Source of the DNA: Paraburkholderia haematera
Lineage (GTDB): Bacteria > Pseudomonadota > Gammaproteobacteria > Burkholderiales > Burkholderiaceae
DNA length: 64,000 bases
NCBI RefSeq assembly: GCF_905220975.1
Contig: NZ_CAJNBK010000008.1
Coordinates: forward strand, 186,001-250,000
Direction: 5' to 3'
Position numbers and translations under genes: made by a program. The stretch's first letter is position 1. Each line of letters opens with the position of its first letter. The notes beneath the pieces were generated by a model, which was given only the letters and a program-made list of their open reading frames with translations, did not search any database and was not told the origin of the DNA. This document shows, piece after piece, positions 51,824 to 59,753 of the stretch.

Positions 51824-53557
51824 TCACGGAATCACGCGCGTGACACCACGGCCGCGCGGATCGGCGGCGGCTTCCGGCGTATCGCCGTTGACCTTGATCG
51901 CCTGGATGTCGCCGCTGAAATCCTGCCCCTTCAGCGAGTAGCCCTTGGCTTCGATCTGCTTGGCGAGCTCGCCCTCGATCGGCTTGTACGGCTCCCAGAA
52001 GATCGTGTTCGGCGGCAACAGCTGGTGATGGAAGCGCATCGCACCCACGGCTTCCGGCAACGGCATGTTGAAGTCGTAGACGTTGTTGATCACCTGGAAG
52101 ATCGACGTGAAGATGCGCGAGCCGCCCGGCGTGCCGATCACGAGCGACACCTTGCCGTCCTTCGTCAGAATCGTCGGGGTCATCGACGACAACGGGCGCT
52201 TCTTCGGATCGATCGAATTCGCGTCGCTGCCCACCACGCCAAACTGGTTCGCGACGCCCGGCTTCGCGGAGAAGTCGTCCATCTCGTCGTTCAGCACGAT
52301 GCCCGTGCGATCCGCTATCACGCCCGAACCGAAGTAGCCGTTGATGGTGTACGTGTTCGACACGGCATTACCCCACTTGTCGATCACGGAGAAGTGCGTG
52401 GTTTCCGCTTTCTCCGGCATCGACGTGCCGAGGCCGGCCTGAATGGTCTTCGTGTCAGAAGGCGCGCTCGGATTGACTTCGGCTGCGCGTTTGGCGATAT
52501 ACGCGTCGTCGGTCAATTGTGCGACCGGCACCTTGTAGAAGTCAGGATCGCCGAGATACTGCGCACGATCGGCGAACACGCGCTTCTCGATTTCAGCGAT
52601 CAGGTGCACGTACTGCGCGGAATTAAGCTTGACGTCCTTGAAGTCGGGCGCAATGTCCGCCTTCATCTTCAGCAACTGGACGAGACCGATACCACCCGAG
52701 CTCGGAGGCGGCGCGGTAATCACGCGATAGCCGTTCCAGTTCGCCTCGATCGGCTGGCGCCACACTGCCTTGTACTGCTGCAGATCGGCCTTCGTAATCA
52801 GACCGTGACCGCGCATGGACGCCGCGATCAGATCCGCCGTCTTGCCCGAGTAGAAGTCTTTCGCGCCCTGATCCGAAATGCGCTGCAGCACGGCGGCGAG
52901 ATCCGGTTGCTTGAAGTTGACGCCCTGCTTCAGATTGCCGAAGTAGGTGTCGAAGTTGGTCTTGCCGGCGAAGTCTTTCGCGGCGTCGTCGCGGCGTTGC
53001 TGCAGTTGCTCGCTGACCTCGAAGCCGTCGCGTGCGTAGTGAATGGCCGGTGCGAGCACCTGCTTCCATTTGAGCTTGCCGAAGCGGCGCTGCGCTTGCC
53101 ACATGCCGTCGACGGTACCCGGCACGCCCACCGCGCGATAGCCGAACAGGCTCATGTCCTTGATGACCTCGCCCTTGTCGTCGAGATACATGTTCTTTGT
53201 GGCGGCCAGTGGTGCGCGCTCGCGATAGTCGAGGAAGTACGGCTTGCCGTCGACATACAGCGTCATGAAACCGCCGCCACCGATATTGCCCGCTTCCGGA
53301 TACGTCACAGCAAGCGTGAAGGCAATCGCGACTGCCGCGTCGACGGCATTGCCGCCTTCCTTGAAGATCTGTTCCGCGGCGTCGGCACTGTACTTGTCAG
53401 CGACCGCAATGGCGGAGGCCGTGAGAACGACCGGCTGCGCTTTCGCGGGCGCTTTGGCAAAGGCCGGGGTGGCTTCCAGAAAACCGCTTGAAACAGAGAC
53501 GAGCGCGACAAACGCAAGTCCGCTACCGGACAATTTGGCGTTGTGAAACAACTTCAT
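51824..53557 (-). CDS. ggt: Gamma-glutamyltransferase
   Basis: The 577-residue periplasmic enzyme has a signal peptide (MKLFHNAKLSGSGLAFVALVSVSSGFLEATPAFA), a large subunit (GGNAVDAAVAIAFTLAVTYPEAGNIGGGGFM; RERAPLAATKNMYLD) and the autocatalytic Thr start of the small subunit in ETTHFSVIDKWGNAVSNTYT. A conserved GTPGGSRI follows. It hydrolyses gamma-glutamyl bonds or transfers the gamma-glutamyl group, as with glutathione. The ATG at 53557 starts the signal peptide, with GGGGGA eight bases upstream. It is convergent with the protease and follows the MFS gene on the same strand after about 220 bases. Confidence 0.93.
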   Translation of the reverse strand: MKLFHNAKLSGSGLAFVALVSVSSGFLEATPAFAKAPAKAQPVVLTASAIAVADKYSADAAEQIFKEGGNAVDAAVAIAFTLAVTYPEAGNIGGGGFMTLYVDGKPYFLDYRERAPLAATKNMYLDDKGEVIKDMSLFGYRAVGVPGTVDGMWQAQRRFGKLKWKQVLAPAIHYARDGFEVSEQLQQRRDDAAKDFAGKTNFDTYFGNLKQGVNFKQPDLAAVLQRISDQGAKDFYSGKTADLIAASMRGHGLITKADLQQYKAVWRQPIEANWNGYRVITAPPPSSGGIGLVQLLKMKADIAPDFKDVKLNSAQYVHLIAEIEKRVFADRAQYLGDPDFYKVPVAQLTDDAYIAKRAAEVNPSAPSDTKTIQAGLGTSMPEKAETTHFSVIDKWGNAVSNTYTINGYFGSGVIADRTGIVLNDEMDDFSAKPGVANQFGVVGSDANSIDPKKRPLSSMTPTILTKDGKVSLVIGTPGGSRIFTSIFQVINNVYDFNMPLPEAVGAMRFHHQLLPPNTIFWEPYKPIEGELAKQIEAKGYSLKGQDFSGDIQAIKVNGDTPEAAADPRGRGVTRVIP

Positions 53558-53774
53558 TGGATATCCCCCAAGGACTCTTTCATCAGACGATAACGAAAGC
53601 TGCCTCGGGCTTATAACATGGCGGTCCAGCATTTGCACACGTATGGTGCATGTTGCGGCACACAAAAACGCCGGGCTAAATAACGATGAATATCCCGTCA
53701 GCTGCGCATCTGAACCCGCAGCAAATGTTGTCGACATGCGACGCCACGAGGCGAGATATTTGCGAGCTACGCGC

Positions 53775-55184
53775 TCACGCGCTTCCTCTGCTGCCGCGTG
53801 CGATTTCGTCGCCGGCACCTTGCGGCAAGCGCGCGGTCACCGGAATCGACAGGAACGAGAACAGGCCCACCGCGAGGAACGCCGGCCAGAAGTCGGAGAA
53901 CACGATGGTCGAATGACCCTGCACGTTATGCGAGATTTGCAGCACGATGCCGGCTATCGTCACGCCGAGCCCCAACGAAATCTGCTGGATGACACTCGCG
54001 ACACTCGTGGCGCGGCCCACATCGCGGCTCGGAATATCCGCATAGGCCAAGGTATTCAACGAGGTGAATTGCAACGACGGGAAGAAGCCGCCGAACAGCA
54101 CCACACACCAGATCAGCCAATGCGGCGTGCCAGGAAAGAACAGTCCGTAGACGGCAATCGCGAGGCCCGCGCAGACAGCATTGAACATCAGCACCGTGCG
54201 GAAACCGAAGCGGCCGAGAATGCGCGACGCGGCCGCCTTCATGAAGATCGAGCCGAACGCGGACGCGCAGGTGATCGACCCCGACTTGAATGCCGTCATG
54301 CCAAGCCCTTCCTGCAATGCAAGGGGCAACAGAAACGGTACCGCGCCAAGGCCGATGCGAAACAGCGAACCGCCCACCACGCTCGCATGAAAACTCGGAA
54401 TGCGCAACAGCCGCAGATCGAGCACCGGCAACTCGACGCGGTTCGCGTACAGCACGTAGATAACCAGCAACACCACGCCGATCGCGCACATGCTGACCGA
54501 TACCGTGTTCGACACCAGTTCGCCGCCTACCAGCGAGAGCCCCAGCATGAATAGCGACGCCCCGCTCGCCGACAACACAAAGCCGGTCCAGTCGAGCCGG
54601 CCGGGATGCGGTTCGCGCACGTTGGCAATGTGCTTATTCGCGAGCCAGATGCCCAGCAGGCCGATTGGAATGTTGATGAAGAAAATCAGACGCCAATGCA
54701 GATACGTGGTGATGAACCCGCCGAGCGGTGGACCCACAACCGGCCCGAGCAACGCAGGCACCGTCAGATAGTTGACGGCGCGTATGAAGTCCGACTTGGG
54801 CACCGAGCGAAAAATGATGATGCGCCCCACCGGCACCATCATCGCGCCGCCGATGCCTTGCACGAAGCGCGCAACCACGAAGGTGCCGAGCGAAGTGGAC
54901 GCCGCGCACATCAGCGAGCCGGCCATGAAGATGCCGATTGCCGTGCGAAACACCGTGCGTGAACCGAAGCGGTCGGCGACCCAGCCGCAAATCGGAATGA
55001 ACACGCCGAGGCCGATGACGTAGGCCGTCACGGCGAGCTTGAGGGTGATGGGGTCCTGGCCGAGATCGCGCGCCAGAACGGGCAGCGACGTCACGATGAC
55101 CGTGCCGTCCACGTTTTCCATGAACATCGCACACGCGACGATCAGCGGAACGATGAAAGTGCCTAAAGCGAGAGGCATTGGCAT
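53775..55184 (-). CDS. EmrB/QacA-type MFS transporter
   Basis: The 469-residue exporter has about 14 helices, motif A-like GWVADRFGSRTVFRTAI, motif C-like LLGPVVGPPLGGF, and the start MPMPLALGTFIVPLIVACAMFMENVDGTVIVTSLP of the DHA2 group. It probably exports drugs or metabolites by proton antiport. The start is placed at 55184; an ATG at 55178 is equally possible. No membrane-fusion partner (EmrA) is adjacent. It precedes ggt on the same strand. Confidence 0.9.
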   Translation of the reverse strand: MPMPLALGTFIVPLIVACAMFMENVDGTVIVTSLPVLARDLGQDPITLKLAVTAYVIGLGVFIPICGWVADRFGSRTVFRTAIGIFMAGSLMCAASTSLGTFVVARFVQGIGGAMMVPVGRIIIFRSVPKSDFIRAVNYLTVPALLGPVVGPPLGGFITTYLHWRLIFFINIPIGLLGIWLANKHIANVREPHPGRLDWTGFVLSASGASLFMLGLSLVGGELVSNTVSVSMCAIGVVLLVIYVLYANRVELPVLDLRLLRIPSFHASVVGGSLFRIGLGAVPFLLPLALQEGLGMTAFKSGSITCASAFGSIFMKAAASRILGRFGFRTVLMFNAVCAGLAIAVYGLFFPGTPHWLIWCVVLFGGFFPSLQFTSLNTLAYADIPSRDVGRATSVASVIQQISLGLGVTIAGIVLQISHNVQGHSTIVFSDFWPAFLAVGLFSFLSIPVTARLPQGAGDEIARGSRGSA

Positions 55185-55266
55185 GACGACGGGTTGCAAG
55201 TCCGCCGGTGTAAAGCGGCAATTATCGCACCGCAACGACAACAGATGTTGTTGCGTGAAGCCTTTT

Positions 55267-55288
55267 CGTACTCGTACTCGTACTCGTA
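55267..55288 (+). repeat. GTACTC hexanucleotide microsatellite
   Basis: About three and a half copies of GTACTC lie upstream of the MFS start, possibly in its leader or promoter. Copy number could vary. Confidence 0.6.
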
Positions 55289-55458
55289 TTCGCGACACGT
55301 TGCCGTCCGGCGCTCAATAGTTGAGCGCGCAACGAGGTTGCATGGACTACGAAAAACAGGCGTGGAAAAGAAGAGACAAAGCGACGCGATGGTGAGCCGG
55401 CACGCAGCCGCTCACCATGCAATACAGCAACAACTCAGGCGCCATTCAGGCGCGAGGC

Positions 55459-56223
55459 TTAGCGCGATGCGCTGACCAGCGGTCGCAACTGCGGCAGAAT
55501 CTCGGTGCTTGCGCGAGCGACGTCGTTCGGGAAGTCGATCTCGATCCACGGCGAGCCGGTTACGTCGGCCGTGTCGAACACCTGGCTGCGCTCCAGCAGC
55601 AGGTCGCGCACCGCTTCTTCGTGCGGCATGTTGGCCCGGCCGCTATCCACGTAGCCCGCGACGATCTGCGTGAAACGTTGTGCGGTTTCCTGGCGGAAGC
55701 GGAAGAAGCCCACCGATTCGCCGATGGTGTCGTACGTGAGATTGACGGCGAGCTGCTTGCGTAGCTCCACCGGCACGCCGTCTTTCAGGCACAGTTTGAC
55801 AGGCTCGTCGCCGGTTTCGAAATCACGGTCGATCAACAGGCGGTTGACCGTCTCGCCTGCCACCAGCGCGCTCAGAATGCGCTCGTCGTAAAGCACGTCG
55901 GCGTCCATCAGCAGCACGTCGCCGCCGCGCGTCAGCGCCTCGGCCACCGTGTGCACCGTCAGCACGCTGCCCAGGTCGTAACGCGGGTTCAGCACGGTTT
56001 CCACCTCATGCGGCCAGTTGATCCGCTCGAGTTCCGCCTGCACCGATTCCGGCTGAAAACCAAGCGCCAGCACGACGTCTGTCACGCCGGCGGTTTCAAG
56101 CATGTGCAGATGCCGTTCGAGCAGGCTCATGCCGTCGAACTGCAACAGGCACTTCGGGAACTGTGCTTGCGGCGGTTGCTGGAGACGCAGGCCGAGGCCC
56201 GCTGCGAGGATGATGGCGCGCAT
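55459..56223 (-). CDS. NTP-transferase (sugar/choline-phosphate nucleotidyltransferase-like)
   Basis: The 254-residue protein has the nucleotidyltransferase signature at its start (MRAIILAAGLGLRL...PKCLLQFDGMSLLERHL), a metal-binding Asp in LLMDADVLYDERIL, and a second conserved Asp in PWIEIDFPNDV. It resembles LicC/PntC-type cytidylyltransferases, which activate phosphocholine, 2-aminoethylphosphonate or similar head groups with CTP. It lies 28 bases after the membrane-protein gene in a tight four-gene run with a CDP-alcohol phosphotransferase. Together they suggest activation of a lipid head group. Exact substrate unknown. Confidence 0.8.
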   Translation of the reverse strand: MRAIILAAGLGLRLQQPPQAQFPKCLLQFDGMSLLERHLHMLETAGVTDVVLALGFQPESVQAELERINWPHEVETVLNPRYDLGSVLTVHTVAEALTRGGDVLLMDADVLYDERILSALVAGETVNRLLIDRDFETGDEPVKLCLKDGVPVELRKQLAVNLTYDTIGESVGFFRFRQETAQRFTQIVAGYVDSGRANMPHEEAVRDLLLERSQVFDTADVTGSPWIEIDFPNDVARASTEILPQLRPLVSASR

Positions 56224-56251
56224 GCGCAGTCCTTTTGAAAAAATTCGGAGG

Positions 56252-57271
56252 TTAATCGACAACCGGCACGCGCGCCGTGGCGCGCCGCCGTTGCCAGCTT
56301 CGTTCGCTGAAGTGCAAAACCAGGAGTCCGGGCAAAGCCAGCAGGATTTCGCGTGCGCGCTTGGCGAGCGAGAGCGCCAGCGCCGCATCCGGCGGCAAAC
56401 CCACGAGCGGCGCGAGCAGCAGATAACCGCCCTCCTGCACGCCGAGCGAGCCCGGGATCATGAACGCCGCGCCGCGAATCGCCTGGCCGAGACTTTCGAG
56501 CAGGAGTGCGTCGACCCAGTCGACCGGATGGCCGAGAAAGCGCAACGCGAGCCACACTTCGACCGTGCCGACGATCCAGCCCACCAGACTCAGGGCGAAG
56601 CTCGCCGCGACGCGGCCGCGCTCGCGGTACATCGCCTGGACGGCGGCGTCGACGGCTTCGGCGCGCGTCATCAGCGACGACCAGTCGCGCTTGCCGAAGA
56701 CTTTGGAGACCACGCCCAGCAGACGGCCGAACAGGCCGCGCCGTTGCGCGTAATAGAAGCCCGCAATCAGCGCACCCAGCACGCCGGTAGCAATGAGCGT
56801 GGCGGTTCGCAGATCTTGAAGCGCGCCGTGCGCGGCGTAAGCGCCGAACAGCAGCAGCCCGAGCAGCGCGAAAACGATTTGCGCGAGCGCCTGCATCGTG
56901 GTGCTGACGGTAATCGCAGCCGCCGCGTCGCGCATGCGCATGCCGCGCTGGGACAGTTGCCGCACCATCACCACGGGGCCACCGATCTGGCCAGCCGGCA
57001 ACAGGCTATTCACCGATTCGCCGATCCAGCGCGCGAACAAGGCGTCGCGCAGCGTCGCGTCGCGATGCACGCCGTCGCACTGGCGCTGGAACAGCACCGA
57101 AATTGCGCCGGCGTCGAGCGCGAGCGGCACGAGGTGAAACGCCGCAACCAGCACAAGCCCCCAGCCTGCCGCGGCCAGCGCCGAGGCGACGGCGCCAAAA
57201 CCCTGCCACGCGAGCAGGCCGACAAAAAGCGCCGTCCCGATCGACAGCAAAATCAGGGCCGCGCGTGTCAT
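56252..57271 (-). CDS. LPG-synthase-TM/flippase-like membrane protein (HpnL-like)
   Basis: The 339-residue protein has several membrane helices and belongs to the UPF0104/LPG-synthase transmembrane family. Recognisable parts include GESVNSLLPAGQIGGPVVMVRQLSQRGMRMRDAAA and LLLESLGQAIRGAAFMIPGSLGVQEGGYLLL. The family contains flippase-like proteins including the hopanoid-associated HpnL. Its ATG overlaps the stop of the oxygenase gene (ATGA), so the two are coupled. A role in moving the lipid product made by its neighbours is inferred. Confidence 0.85.
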   Translation of the reverse strand: MTRAALILLSIGTALFVGLLAWQGFGAVASALAAAGWGLVLVAAFHLVPLALDAGAISVLFQRQCDGVHRDATLRDALFARWIGESVNSLLPAGQIGGPVVMVRQLSQRGMRMRDAAAAITVSTTMQALAQIVFALLGLLLFGAYAAHGALQDLRTATLIATGVLGALIAGFYYAQRRGLFGRLLGVVSKVFGKRDWSSLMTRAEAVDAAVQAMYRERGRVAASFALSLVGWIVGTVEVWLALRFLGHPVDWVDALLLESLGQAIRGAAFMIPGSLGVQEGGYLLLAPLVGLPPDAALALSLAKRAREILLALPGLLVLHFSERSWQRRRATARVPVVD

Positions 57272-58110
57272 GCGTGGTCCTTGCCGCGCTTCGTCATCTG
57301 ACGGAAAACCTGGCGAAAGCCAAAGTACGCAATCGCGTCCTTCATGTTCGAGACGAAACGGCGCCACGGCCGCATGTTCGGGTCGGTGACGTATTCGAAA
57401 GTCAGCGACACGCGCATTTCGTTTGCGCCGGCCGGGGTGATGCGATGACGAAGCTTGTCGCCATCGAAAAACACCAGGCCGCCCGGCGGAATCTGAACCG
57501 AGCCCGGCTGGTCCGGCACGTCCGGATTGCGCGTATGCAATTCATAGTCGAGCCGGCACGACGATTCGTCGATCACGCCGAGCAGCAGCGTGTAGCGGCG
57601 GCCGTCATAGTACGAAGTATCGTAGTGCCAGCCGATGTGGTCGCCGGCACGCGTGTAGTAGTACAGCGCATACGCGTGCGGATCGTCCGCGGGCGACACT
57701 TGCAGCGTGTCGCCGCTCAGTTGCTCGAGCCAGCCGATCAATTCCTTCGAGCGATACAGCTCGGCGATGAACGGCGCGAGGCGGTCGATCGTATGACGGC
57801 TTACGCTGCCGCCCTGCTTGTGGCCCGGCAGATAGTTGCGGTTCACTTCATCGAGAAGCCCGCGCGCACTCTGGGCGAGCTGGGCGGTGACTTCGGGCGC
57901 AAGGAAATCGTCCAGATACAGGAACGCGCCCTGATCGGCAAAATCCCTGGAAAGACGCAGCGTGTTGAATGTCCGCGTGCGGCTCGCCACCGCACGATCG
58001 GCATTGGGTGCGGGCGTGGGCGGTGTGTGTGGCAAAGCGGCCGGCGAACCTTCAACTGAGATTGGTGCGATCACGTCGTCTTCGGCGTGCATACTCATTC
58101 GATTGCTCAC
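57268..58110 (-). CDS. 2-Oxoglutarate/Fe(II)-dependent oxygenase
   Basis: The 280-residue protein has the 2OG-Fe(II) oxygenase metal triad: HxD in IGWHYDTSYYDGRRYTLLLG and a distal His in KLRHRITPAG, with the 2OG-binding Arg in MRVSLTFEY. The ORF starts with GTG at 58110, overlapping the stop of the phosphatidyltransferase gene (GTGA). Such enzymes hydroxylate or otherwise oxidise small molecules, lipids or proteins. The placement between a CDP-alcohol phosphotransferase and a flippase-like gene suggests it oxidises a lipid head group or precursor. No closer family is recognised. Confidence 0.85.
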   Translation of the reverse strand: MSNRMSMHAEDDVIAPISVEGSPAALPHTPPTPAPNADRAVASRTRTFNTLRLSRDFADQGAFLYLDDFLAPEVTAQLAQSARGLLDEVNRNYLPGHKQGGSVSRHTIDRLAPFIAELYRSKELIGWLEQLSGDTLQVSPADDPHAYALYYYTRAGDHIGWHYDTSYYDGRRYTLLLGVIDESSCRLDYELHTRNPDVPDQPGSVQIPPGGLVFFDGDKLRHRITPAGANEMRVSLTFEYVTDPNMRPWRRFVSNMKDAIAYFGFRQVFRQMTKRGKDHA

Positions 58111-58790
58111 ATTTGACTGGTTTCAGACGCCTTGGCGGGCGCGGCCGCCGAATGTGCGGCGCGGCGCACGACGCGCCAGTAGTCGACCCCAACGCAGACG
58201 GCGAAGAGCGGCGCGCCGATCGACGCGACCACGATGAACGGCATGACGGCGCTCGTCAGCGTGACGATGGGTAGCAGATACAGCACGTCTTCGGTTTCGA
58301 AACCGCCGACCGACGCCTGCCTCGTGCCGGCCTTGCCCGCCCTATCCTCGATGCGCATACGCAGGAAGAAAATCAATGCGACCGCAACGCCCGCCACGGC
58401 GCCGAGCCATCCGGGTGCAATGTTCAATGAGCCGACATGCTTCGTACCGATACCCATGCCGACGAACAACATGACAGTCACGAGCGCGTCACAAGCCAGA
58501 TCGTAAAAATGACCGAACCGGCTCGACTTTCCGCCAATGCGCGCGAGTTCGCCATCCGTGTGATCGACGAAGTTCGACAGTACGATCAGAAAGGCACCCG
58601 CGTTGGCCCAGGCAAATCCGCCGTGGCCGAGACACAGTGCGCCAGCCAAACCAATCAGCAAGCGCAGCGTGGTCAGATGATTGGGCGTCACCCACGTATT
58701 GACGAGCGGCGTGACCAGCCGACGGGCAAGCCTCGCGTCCCATGTTCCGGGGGCCGGAACGTTTAATGGAATTTTTGGAAGGGAATTCAT
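58107..58790 (-). CDS. CDP-alcohol phosphatidyltransferase
   Basis: The 227-residue membrane protein carries the full CDP-alcohol phosphotransferase signature D(x2)DG(x2)AR(x8)G(x3)D(x3)D in the text beginning DHTDGELAR at about residue 76. Several hydrophobic helices surround it. The enzyme links an alcohol such as a sugar, glycerol or inositol phosphate to a CDP-activated lipid, or a CDP-activated alcohol to diacylglycerol. It is first in a coupled four-gene run, with the overlap TGA/GTG to the oxygenase. It is not the obvious pgsA or pssA by context. Confidence 0.9.
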   Translation of the reverse strand: MNSLPKIPLNVPAPGTWDARLARRLVTPLVNTWVTPNHLTTLRLLIGLAGALCLGHGGFAWANAGAFLIVLSNFVDHTDGELARIGGKSSRFGHFYDLACDALVTVMLFVGMGIGTKHVGSLNIAPGWLGAVAGVAVALIFFLRMRIEDRAGKAGTRQASVGGFETEDVLYLLPIVTLTSAVMPFIVVASIGAPLFAVCVGVDYWRVVRRAAHSAAAPAKASETSQM

Positions 58791-58831
58791 AAGGCGGAAA
58801 TATATACGGGATCGTGAAAGCTTGCTTCATT

Positions 58832-58850
58832 CCTTAACGTTTTCTTAAGG
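58832..58850. promoter_or_regulatory. Inverted repeat upstream of lipid gene run
   Basis: CCTTAA-N7-TTAAGG forms an inverted repeat about 42-60 bases upstream of the phosphatidyltransferase start. It may be part of its promoter or an operator. Confidence 0.35.
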
Positions 58851-59029
58851 ATATTCGTTGCGGCCGCGTGCCAGGCGCCGCGCAAGATATGCCAAATCAC
58901 GTTAAAGTGCGGATCCAGTTGCGCCTGTCAGGACAGATCCCTTCGATGCGCAACGTCTTTCGGGTCGCTCCACCTGGCCGCCACCCGCTGCGATTACACT
59001 ACATCGAACGCGGGTCGCCATTCACGCCT

Positions 59030-59467
59030 ATGAAATGCCTGTTTTCTTCTGTACTCCTTGCTCTGACCACTGCGGCGCTGCCGCTCACCAGTCACGCCGC
59101 AGCAGCCCTCGACGCGCCCCTGATCTGCAATGAGAGCGGTCATCAGTTCATCGCCGACCTCGCCCAGCAACAATTGATCGACCCGAAACCGACGCGGGTC
59201 GAGAGCAACTCCATCAATGCGTTTTCGCCAACGCAAGGCGCCGACCTGACCGCATTCGGCTTTCACGTCTTCGCGGTGGTCGGCTACGAAAAAGATGACC
59301 CGATGTTTCGCGTCGGCGACGGAGAGCCGGTGGCCCGCTCCGCCTACGGTGTCGTGGTGTTCGGTAGCGAATCGAAGGTCCAGAGCGCGATCACCGCGGC
59401 CAGCAGCACGGCGATCGTCCATCGGGTGGCGCCGCTCGTGACAGCGATTTTCTGCAAGCGGAGTTGA
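59030..59467 (+). CDS. Hypothetical exported protein
   Basis: The 145-residue protein has a signal peptide (MKCLFSSVLLALTTAALPLTSHAAA) and a small mature part (ALDAPLICNESGHQF, then HVFAVVGYEKDDPMFRVGDG) with two cysteines (LICNE and the terminal IFCKRS) that could form a disulphide. No known family is recognised. The start at 59030 is chosen for the signal peptide; upstream codons are non-protein-like. It is divergent from the lipid gene run. Confidence 0.65.
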   Translation: MKCLFSSVLLALTTAALPLTSHAAAALDAPLICNESGHQFIADLAQQQLIDPKPTRVESNSINAFSPTQGADLTAFGFHVFAVVGYEKDDPMFRVGDGEPVARSAYGVVVFGSESKVQSAITAASSTAIVHRVAPLVTAIFCKRS

Positions 59468-59659
59468 GGCGGCCGGCCGGCGCGAAGCCGGGCAGGGAAT
59501 GGCCGATAGGGAGATAGGGAGCCAGTGCTTTACGCGTTGTAACTGCGGCAGATGGATTTTTCGGGGCCCGCAAGGGCGTCTATCTGCCTCCTGGTCAAAC
59601 AGGGTCCAGCCGTGCTGGTTACGTCGGGTCATACCGATCAAGCGCACCCGCGAGTTATG

Positions 59660-59680
59660 AGGCCCCCACGTGGGGCCTCA
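59660..59680. other. GC-rich hairpin
   Basis: GAGGCCCC-CACGT-GGGGCCTC is an almost perfect palindrome in the space between the hypothetical gene and convergent phoX. No T-run follows directly, so terminator function is uncertain. Confidence 0.4.
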
Positions 59681-59729
59681 CCTGTTTCTGGCGCAAGGTC
59701 CCCGGTTAAGCGCGGTGGAAATTCGCCTC

Positions 59730-59753
59730 GCCCCTGCCCCTGCCCCTGCCCCT
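59730..59753 (+). repeat. GCCCCT hexanucleotide microsatellite
   Basis: Four uninterrupted GCCCCT copies lie directly downstream of the phoX stop codon (59752-59754), touching it. Confidence 0.85.
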
